From contig DIYS01000121.1 of NCBI GenBank assembly GCA_002429115.1, positions 1 through 36,935 of the forward strand: a stretch of DNA of 36,935 bases, in the 5' to 3' direction. Of this stretch, positions 31,065 to 36,935 are shown one piece after another (the first letter of the stretch is position 1; every line of letters starts with the position of its first letter). The notes under the pieces were generated by a model that did not search any database, was not told where the DNA came from, and worked only from the letters and a program-made list of their open reading frames with translations. The stretch is from Saccharicrinis sp. UBA6048 (GTDB taxonomy: Bacteria; Bacteroidota; Bacteroidia; Bacteroidales; Marinilabiliaceae). The position numbers and the translations under genes are program-made.

Positions 31065-34054
31065 GCTTGGTCGAGTACATTAGTACCATTTAGTGACTTG
31101 TTGAATGCATGAAGCAGTTCATCACTATTAACAGGCTTTTCAAAAATGTAGTCAAATCCAACGTTTTTATAATAAGACAATCTTTTCGGCTCCATCTTTT
31201 GGGAGGTTTGACCAATGAACGGAACATAAATGCCTAAATCTTTGATTGATTTAATAAATCCATCGAGTTCAACCCCTGGCATATCAACATCCATTAATAC
31301 AATATTAATGTCATTACGCTTTAACAATAGCTCTCGGGCTGATTTGTGAGTGCGCGCTGAAATCAATGTGATTTTTGTGCGTTCAAGTACCTTGCGCATC
31401 TGTAGCTGAGAGGTGCTTGTTGCATCAATTAGCAACATTATTTTATCAGACCAGGTGAAGTTGGCAGGTGTGATCGCTTTTAATGGTTTTTTTACTGGTG
31501 CCTGATTCGCTGGCTTGTTATTCTGACCATTAGGCTGCATTTTCAATGGTATGGTAAAGAAAAACTCAGAGCCGGTTTCTGCTTCCGATCTCAAACCAAT
31601 CTTACCGCCATGAGCATCCACCAATCGATTGCAAATGGATAGCCCAAGTCCTGTTCCGCCATAATGTTTGGAGGTACTTTCATCGGCTTGCCTGAACGGC
31701 TCAAAAATTACCGATTGTTTATCAGCATTGATGCCTATGCCGGTGTCTCTTACATAAAAGCGAACGTTGCCTTCTTCCAGAGTATATCCTATTTCAACAA
31801 AGCCTTTTTGTGTGAATTTGAAGGCGTTGCCAATTAAGTTCATTAATATTTGTCTGAGTCGTGATCTGTCGCATATAATCGTCAGATCGTCAGAAGCATC
31901 CTGCAGGTTGAGATAGAACTTAAGGTGCGTTTTTTTATCAATTGACATTCGCTTCTCAAATAGCAAATGCAACTCTTTCAACAAGGTTGGTATATTGCAA
32001 GGGGCAGGGTTCAGAGTTAATTCTCCGCTTTCGATTTTAGCAAGATCAACAATGTCGTTAATAAGTTCCATCAAGTTCTCAGAACTTTTGTTGACAATAT
32101 CGATGTATTCGGTTTTTTCCTCGTCGGAAATATTTTCTTCTTTTAATAAGTTAGTAAAGCCAACAATAGCATTTAATGGCGTTCTTATCTCGTGGCTCAT
32201 ATTGGCCAAGAAAGCTGATTTTAATTTGTCAGCACCAATCGCCTTTTCCTTAGCTATGCGAAGCTCTTGCTCGGCAAGCTTCTTTTGTGTGTAGTTGCGC
32301 CCTACAATCAGTAATGATGACAGATTATAATCACCATCTGATTCAGGAGTAATCGTCCAGTCAAAGGTTTGAACTTTATCTCTGTAACGAAATTCAAGTT
32401 CAGTATTGAGCGATGATTTATCTTCTATTGATTTGTGGATACCATTACTTAATCCATTTACCAACTCTTTTGGTAATTCTTTTATCTGGGTTAGTTGTTT
32501 GCCCGCACAATCTGAAAAGTCAAGGTCAAAATCATTAAGAAACGCACCGTTGCAATAAGAAATGCAATTTGCTTTGTCAATGCGTACGATATGATCTTTT
32601 GAATTTTCCGTTAAGGCTCTGAATTTATGCTCACTTTGTTTTAATGAAACTTCATTATTTTTTCGATTGGTAATATTATGCACCGAAAGGTAAAAGTGCA
32701 GTTCGCTATTCAGGTTGATGGTTGTTATAAATATTTCGGCGTGAACAATAACTTTTGCTCTGGTTGCTAATTGAGTGTCGCCTTTAAAGTCAGAACCATT
32801 TCTTACGGTTTCAATAATCCTTTTAAATTCATCAACAGCACTCTGGTCAGGAAATATTTGTTCAAGATTTAAGTCGCTTATCTCATGCGCAGAATATCCA
32901 AGCATTTCACATCCTGAAGCATTCGCATACACCGGTTTCATTTTATTGTCAAAAATAAAGGTGCCGTCGATAGATGCTTCAATGATTCGGCGATTGCGCT
33001 CTTCACTTTCAAGGAGATGATTTTCGGTTTCTTTAATCTCTGTAATGTCTTCGGCAATCAAAAGATAGCTTCCACTATTAGAAAGACCTGAGGCAGGTGT
33101 GCCAATGACTCTGACAATTCTTTCCTGATTGTCCTTAGTGAGCATGTAAGTTTCAGAACTGCTAATCCCGGCGTGATCTATTTCATTATAGAAAGCGTCA
33201 CTTTGTTTTGCATCATGCTTGTTTTTGGAATACAATTCAGCGATAGGTTTTCCAATCAGCTCATCTTTAGAATATCCTGATTGGACGATTGTTGCTTCAT
33301 TGGCATACTCAATGACTTTGTCTTGTAGTAATACGATGCCAATAGGAGCCGATCCCAGTATGTTTTGTAAAAATTGTTCTTTATCCGCCAGATCTTTATT
33401 GATCTTTAAAATCTCTGCATGACTATTTCTGATTTCCTGATTAATGGCTTCGCGTTCAAAGGTGTTGGAGAGTAACCTTGATGCCATTTGCAGTACATCC
33501 AGTTCGTAAGGCAACCAGTCGCGCTTGAAACTGCATTCGTCAAATCCGATAAAACCGTAGAACTCCGATTTAACATACAATGGATAAACCAATATGGACT
33601 GTATATTTTGAGCTGACAGAATATCATGAACATCAGGATGCAGGTCGAATATATTAGAGCTTTTAATTAATCCTTCATTCTCCAACATGCGACGCCATTC
33701 AACAAAATCATCGTATGATAAATTCTGTAGATTGTCGATTTCCGGTTTAACTTCTTCGTTGCACCATTCGTAAGTATTAGAGACGCGGTTGGTATCAGCG
33801 ACGTTTTCAAATATGTAGATGCGACTAACATCAACAAATTCGCCTAATATTTTTAACGATTTGTTAATTCGATGGGCAATTGGCTGCTCGCTTGCAAGAA
33901 TTGAAGAAATGCGCAATGGTAAAGAGCCTCTTGTGGTGCCATTGGCAGTGCCGTTTATGCCATATGGCTGAAGGATTTCTCCATAGTTCCGCTGAATCAT
34001 TCGCTTGAGTTTTGAATTTTCAGCCTGTAGATATTTTATTTCCTTATCGTCCAC
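31061..34054 (-). CDS. cytosolic GAF-PAS hybrid histidine kinase with one receiver
   Basis: With GTG at 34054 the kinase has 997 residues and no transmembrane helix. Order: short coiled coil (EIKYLQAENSKLKRMIQ), GAF (about 60-205), three PAS domains (about 225-345, 350-470, 475-595), HisKA with MSHEIRTPLN (His about 621), HATPase with NLIGNAFKFT, DTGIGI and GGTGLGLS, then a receiver (about 870-990) with phosphoacceptor in LMDVDMPG (D about 922) and FEKP. The receiver's N-terminal acidic pair is reduced to one Asp (LLIDATST). A TTG at 34057 is an alternative start. It has no DNA-binding domain. It is convergent with cvpA and divergent from rsgA; its stimulus is unknown, probably cytosolic. Confidence 0.92.
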   Translation of the reverse strand: MDDKEIKYLQAENSKLKRMIQRNYGEILQPYGINGTANGTTRGSLPLRISSILASEQPIAHRINKSLKILGEFVDVSRIYIFENVADTNRVSNTYEWCNEEVKPEIDNLQNLSYDDFVEWRRMLENEGLIKSSNIFDLHPDVHDILSAQNIQSILVYPLYVKSEFYGFIGFDECSFKRDWLPYELDVLQMASRLLSNTFEREAINQEIRNSHAEILKINKDLADKEQFLQNILGSAPIGIVLLQDKVIEYANEATIVQSGYSKDELIGKPIAELYSKNKHDAKQSDAFYNEIDHAGISSSETYMLTKDNQERIVRVIGTPASGLSNSGSYLLIAEDITEIKETENHLLESEERNRRIIEASIDGTFIFDNKMKPVYANASGCEMLGYSAHEISDLNLEQIFPDQSAVDEFKRIIETVRNGSDFKGDTQLATRAKVIVHAEIFITTINLNSELHFYLSVHNITNRKNNEVSLKQSEHKFRALTENSKDHIVRIDKANCISYCNGAFLNDFDLDFSDCAGKQLTQIKELPKELVNGLSNGIHKSIEDKSSLNTELEFRYRDKVQTFDWTITPESDGDYNLSSLLIVGRNYTQKKLAEQELRIAKEKAIGADKLKSAFLANMSHEIRTPLNAIVGFTNLLKEENISDEEKTEYIDIVNKSSENLMELINDIVDLAKIESGELTLNPAPCNIPTLLKELHLLFEKRMSIDKKTHLKFYLNLQDASDDLTIICDRSRLRQILMNLIGNAFKFTQKGFVEIGYTLEEGNVRFYVRDTGIGINADKQSVIFEPFRQADESTSKHYGGTGLGLSICNRLVDAHGGKIGLRSEAETGSEFFFTIPLKMQPNGQNNKPANQAPVKKPLKAITPANFTWSDKIMLLIDATSTSQLQMRKVLERTKITLISARTHKSARELLLKRNDINIVLMDVDMPGVELDGFIKSIKDLGIYVPFIGQTSQKMEPKRLSYYKNVGFDYIFEKPVNSDELLHAFNKSLNGTNVLDQA

Positions 34055-34062
34055 CAAAGATA
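34055..34062 (-). promoter_or_regulatory. TAnnTTTG match overlapping the start of the GAF-PAS kinase
   Basis: The minus strand reads TATCTTTG, touching the GTG start. If used, translation would need the next in-frame ATG at 34000 (loss of 18 residues, the coiled coil). Probably a chance match. Confidence 0.25.
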
Positions 34063-34081
34063 TTGTCTAATACGAATAACA

Positions 34082-34089
34082 CAAATGTA
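34082..34089 (-). promoter_or_regulatory. -7 box for the GAF-PAS kinase
   Basis: The minus strand reads TACATTTG, an exact TAnnTTTG match 27 bases before the GTG at 34054, giving a leader of about 20 bases. No TTG lies at the usual -33 distance. Confidence 0.5.
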
Positions 34090-34268
34090 AGTATTTCAAT
34101 ATGATTAATTCATGCGTTGCTAAACGAAAATCGTTCATTCGTGTAAAAATAGTAACCTTTTGGGAGTATCTATTGGAAAAAGAACAATTTAAATGCTCCT
34201 TAGCCAATATCCGGTAAATTAATCAAAAGATATTGTAACCATAATGAGTATTTTTCAGTTCAATCATT

Positions 34269-34276
34269 TATTTTTG
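34269..34276 (+). promoter_or_regulatory. -7 box for rsgA
   Basis: TATTTTTG matches TAnnTTTG exactly and ends 16 bases before the ATG at 34293, giving a very short leader. A -33 TTG is not evident. Confidence 0.55.
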
Positions 34277-34292
34277 AAGAAATTGTATTTGG

Positions 34293-35222
34293 ATGGTAGA
34301 AACAAGTGGTTTAGTTATTAAATCAACAGGTAGTCAATATTCAGTTTTATCTGATAATGGCAAGACGATTACATGCCGTATCCGTGGGAAAATCAGGTTG
34401 AAGGGTATCAAAAGTACCAATCCTGTTTCGGTGGGTGATCGTGTTGTGTATGATGAAGAATCAACAGGTGAGGGAGTCATTTCAAAAATTCTGGAAAGAA
34501 AAAACTACATTATCCGAAAAGCTACCAATCTATCCAAAGAATCGCACATTATAGCTGCTAATGTTGATCAGGCCGTGTTGATTGTAACCATTAACTATCC
34601 TGTAACTTCCGGGGTATTTGTCGATCGATTTATTGCAGCATCGGAGGCATTCGGAATACCTGTAACCATTGTGTTTAATAAGACGGACCGGTACGATGAA
34701 AAACATCAGGAGCTATTGGCTGAATGGCGCGATTTGTACGAGAGTATTGGTTACCGCACTTTGGCTGTGTCGGCCAAAAAACAAGAAGATTTAAGTGAAG
34801 TTAAAAACCTTCTGAAAGATAAAATTAGTGTTTTAAGCGGCCATTCCGGCGTTGGTAAATCCACATTGATTAACCGGATCGAGCCTGAGTTAAATTTGAA
34901 AACAGCCGAGATATCAGCAATACATCAATCGGGTAAGCATACAACCACGTTTGCAGAAATGCACCCACTAAGCTTTGGTGGGTTTATTATTGACACACCA
35001 GGTATCAGGGGCTTTGGCTTAGTTCATATTGAGAAAGAAGAACTGTACCATTATTTCAAAGAAATATTTGAACATTCAGATAATTGCCGATTTAATAATT
35101 GTAATCATTATAGCGAACCAGGATGCTCTGTGAAGCAGGCAGTTGAAGAAGGAAAGATAGCATTCTCGCGTTATGAAAGCTACTTGAGTATCTTATTAAA
35201 TCGTAACGAGAAATACAGATAA
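34293..35222 (+). CDS. rsgA: ribosome small subunit-dependent GTPase A
   Basis: The 309-residue protein is a circularly permuted GTPase: an OB fold at about 1-75 (VVYDEESTGEGVISKILERK), then G4 (FNKTDRYDE), G5 (VSAKKQE), the P-loop G1 (LSGHSGVGKST), the switch I Thr region (HTTTFAEM) and G3 (IDTPGIRGFG). A C-terminal zinc site follows: C-x4-C-x-H then C (NCRFNNCNHYSEPGCSV). RsgA checks and matures the 30S decoding centre and releases RbfA; rbfA is also in this window. Length and order are normal. The third kinase gene starts 34 bases downstream on the same strand and may be cotranscribed. Confidence 0.97.
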   Translation: MVETSGLVIKSTGSQYSVLSDNGKTITCRIRGKIRLKGIKSTNPVSVGDRVVYDEESTGEGVISKILERKNYIIRKATNLSKESHIIAANVDQAVLIVTINYPVTSGVFVDRFIAASEAFGIPVTIVFNKTDRYDEKHQELLAEWRDLYESIGYRTLAVSAKKQEDLSEVKNLLKDKISVLSGHSGVGKSTLINRIEPELNLKTAEISAIHQSGKHTTTFAEMHPLSFGGFIIDTPGIRGFGLVHIEKEELYHYFKEIFEHSDNCRFNNCNHYSEPGCSVKQAVEEGKIAFSRYESYLSILLNRNEKYR

Positions 35223-35256
35223 CTGAATATAATGCTGTTGTTGTAGTAAAGTTTAA

Positions 35257-36935
35257 ATGAAAAGAGCTTACATCATAGCTTTGATTAGTATTGTCTTTCT
35301 AATAGTAGCAAATGTTTACTATTATTTGGATACCTATCGCTGGCAGATTGATACTCAAAAGGATATTCTGCTAAAGCAGTCATTGATGGTAAGGGATAAG
35401 CTGAATCAATTTGCTGAAAAAACTCAAACCAGCATTTCTATATTGATCTCGGAAAAGGAACTGGATAGTTTATTTAACAACAAAGGCCAATCGGTTGAGG
35501 TACAAAAACGGCTGGAAATTCTGTATAATAGCTTTAGTGTTCCCTTAAATCAACTGGTGATTTTTGATACCGATGGCAATGCATTTGAGTTGTGCAGAAA
35601 AAATGGAGGAACATTTATCTCTGCTTTTTCAAAAGATGACCCGATAGATGTTAAGACGACCAAGGTGTTGATTAATCCTCAGGGGACAAAGATTATTTAT
35701 ATTCAGCCTTTATTTTATGATGAGCAAATTGTTGGCTATGCAGAGTTAGATATGAATCTAAGTGCATTCTTCAATACAGCTTTTCACAACTTTAATGTTA
35801 AGGATGTGCATTTTCAATGGGTACTAAAACCCAATGGAACGATGGTTTACAATTCTCTAAACGAGAGGCAGTTTGCTCCCATTATAAAAGATTTGAATCA
35901 ATATATTGGTAAGTCTGATTGGTTCTGGAAAGTGCATGATATTGGTTTTGGAGATAGCTACCTTAGAGTCTTGTCTGTTTTTAGCAAATTACAATTCAGT
36001 GGACATGATTACTATCTGGCATTTTCGATGCCAAAGCGAATTATTACTGCGTCCATCGCTCGCTATTCATTTATAATTGGAGGTATTTCCTTGTTGGTTA
36101 TTTGTCTGATCATTGCAGGATTTACACTTTTTCAACGGAGAAAAGCAAAAGATCAGGAAACTTTGAAACAATCGGAGCAGGCGCTGCGAAAGATGGTTTA
36201 TTATATGCCTGTTGGTGTTGTTTTGATGGATCAAAGTCACCGGATTTGCCAGGTAAATAAAGCAGCACTGAAGCTTTTTGCCTTTGACGATGAGGATCAG
36301 TTGGTTGGCAGAGTGGCCAGTGATGAGATATTATTTGAGAATAAAACCCGACTGGATAAAACGACGTACTCAACGTCTTCCAATAAGTATATTCTCTCGG
36401 GCAAAAATGGAGAAGAGACGGTGATTTTGCATGAGCAAATACCATTCTACCTTTTGCGTGAGAAGTATTCAATCCAGGTTTTTGTGGAGGTATCTTCGCT
36501 CGAGAAAGAGCGAAAAAATGAAGAGCTGGCTCACAAAGCAAAATCAACCTTTATTGCCAATATTAGTCATGAGCTAAGAACGCCGCTGAATGGGATTATT
36601 GGTATGACCGACATACTATTATCATCAGAAAAAGATGAAAATGATAAAAACCTTTTGGCAGTTGTAAAGCGTTCGGCCGATACGCTTTTGGCTTTAATTA
36701 ATGACATACTGGATTTCTCAAAAATGGAAGCCGGGCGTTTCGAAATTGAAGCGATCCCATTCGATCTGCACGAAGAAATTAATAGTTCAATCAATGCGTT
36801 TAGTACAAGGGCGAAAGAAAAAGGCCTGGAACTGACCTGGACCTCAATGCTTCAACTGCCGGATGATTACCTGGGAGATCCAATTCGAATCAGGCAGGTT
36901 ATCAATAATCTATTAAGTAATGCCATTAAGTTTAC
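35257..36935 (+). CDS. membrane sensor histidine kinase, N-terminal part (cut by window edge)
   Basis: An open frame runs from the ATG at 35257 through the right edge (559 codons visible). It encodes a transmembrane helix at 5-24, a large periplasmic region to about 268 with Cache-like strands (VIFDTDGNAFELC, YIQPLFYDEQIVGYAELDMN), a second helix at about 271-292, a PAS domain (about 305-415; YYMPVGVVLMDQSHRICQVN), and HisKA with ISHELRTPLNGIIG (His438). The window ends in the HATPase N-box (INNLLSNAIKF). ATPase and any receiver lie outside. It follows rsgA by 34 bases. It is a close relative in kinase core to the other hybrid kinases here; the ligand is unknown. Confidence 0.93.
   Translation, partial: MKRAYIIALISIVFLIVANVYYYLDTYRWQIDTQKDILLKQSLMVRDKLNQFAEKTQTSISILISEKELDSLFNNKGQSVEVQKRLEILYNSFSVPLNQLVIFDTDGNAFELCRKNGGTFISAFSKDDPIDVKTTKVLINPQGTKIIYIQPLFYDEQIVGYAELDMNLSAFFNTAFHNFNVKDVHFQWVLKPNGTMVYNSLNERQFAPIIKDLNQYIGKSDWFWKVHDIGFGDSYLRVLSVFSKLQFSGHDYYLAFSMPKRIITASIARYSFIIGGISLLVICLIIAGFTLFQRRKAKDQETLKQSEQALRKMVYYMPVGVVLMDQSHRICQVNKAALKLFAFDDEDQLVGRVASDEILFENKTRLDKTTYSTSSNKYILSGKNGEETVILHEQIPFYLLREKYSIQVFVEVSSLEKERKNEELAHKAKSTFIANISHELRTPLNGIIGMTDILLSSEKDENDKNLLAVVKRSADTLLALINDILDFSKMEAGRFEIEAIPFDLHEEINSSINAFSTRAKEKGLELTWTSMLQLPDDYLGDPIRIRQVINNLLSNAIKF

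Noticed and set aside
36122..36547. Minus-strand frame of 141 codons
   Set aside because: Antisense to the third kinase PAS-HisKA region, whose own frame is clearly coding through the window edge.

Overview
The window looks like a chromosomal segment of a member of the Bacteroidota, most likely class Bacteroidia (a Marinilabiliales/Bacteroidales-type organism). The reasons are the Bacteroidia-type L13 and S9 proteins, promoters of the TAnnTTTG (-7) / TTG (-33) type upstream of many genes, weak Shine-Dalgarno sequences, LytS/LytTR and large hybrid two-component kinases, DUF5723 and WG-repeat outer-membrane proteins, and a BlaR1-TonB fusion. There is no phage, IS element, CRISPR array, rRNA or tRNA that I can see. 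Gene density is high and no gap exceeds 300 bases.

Layout. 1-1510: ribosomal operon rplM-rpsI-rpsB on the minus strand, with a strong promoter and a structured leader before rplM. 1590-7282: mpg (alkyladenine glycosylase), an orphan outer-membrane barrel, a TPR-LytS kinase/LytTR regulator pair, and dusB. 7258-9661: a tight minus-strand operon rbfA - methyltransferase - LolC/E-type permease. 9782-10250: a small Spy/CpxP-like periplasmic protein with its own terminator. 10443-14478: a plus-strand envelope operon (TPR-PD40-SPOR protein, DUF502 membrane protein, RlpA) followed by a TPR lipoprotein and a strong terminator. 14485-14620: a non-coding palindromic element. 14638-17572: aqpZ, a DUF5723 barrel and a lipoprotein. 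17705-19835: a thioredoxin-domain protein of the YyaL family ending in a long palindromic terminator. 19865-22269: a BlaI/BlaR1 repressor-peptidase pair with two matching operators, then a flavodoxin-like reductase. 22445-24970: two tandem paralogous barrel proteins, the second carrying WG repeats, then a bidirectional terminator. 25003-28973: a ModA-like binding lipoprotein followed by a hybrid histidine kinase. 29065-36935: a flippase-like membrane protein, DUF1289, CvpA, a cytosolic GAF/PAS hybrid kinase, rsgA, and a third membrane kinase cut by the window edge.

How it fits together. The housekeeping part is ribosome-centred (S2, S9, L13, RbfA, RsgA, DusB). The accessory part is dominated by envelope proteins and signal transduction: four histidine kinases, one LytTR regulator and one BlaI/BlaR1 system. 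The most interesting candidate system is the solitary ModA-like lipoprotein next to a hybrid kinase with a helical periplasmic domain, with no transporter genes nearby; this resembles TorT/TorS- or LuxP/LuxQ-type sensing rather than uptake. Next are the WG-repeat/barrel fusion beside its WG-less paralogue, the paired BlaI operators 53 bp apart, and the 130-bp palindromic element near 14.5 kb. Start sites were moved to internal codons where a signal peptide or a promoter position argued for it; these choices are stated in each entry.
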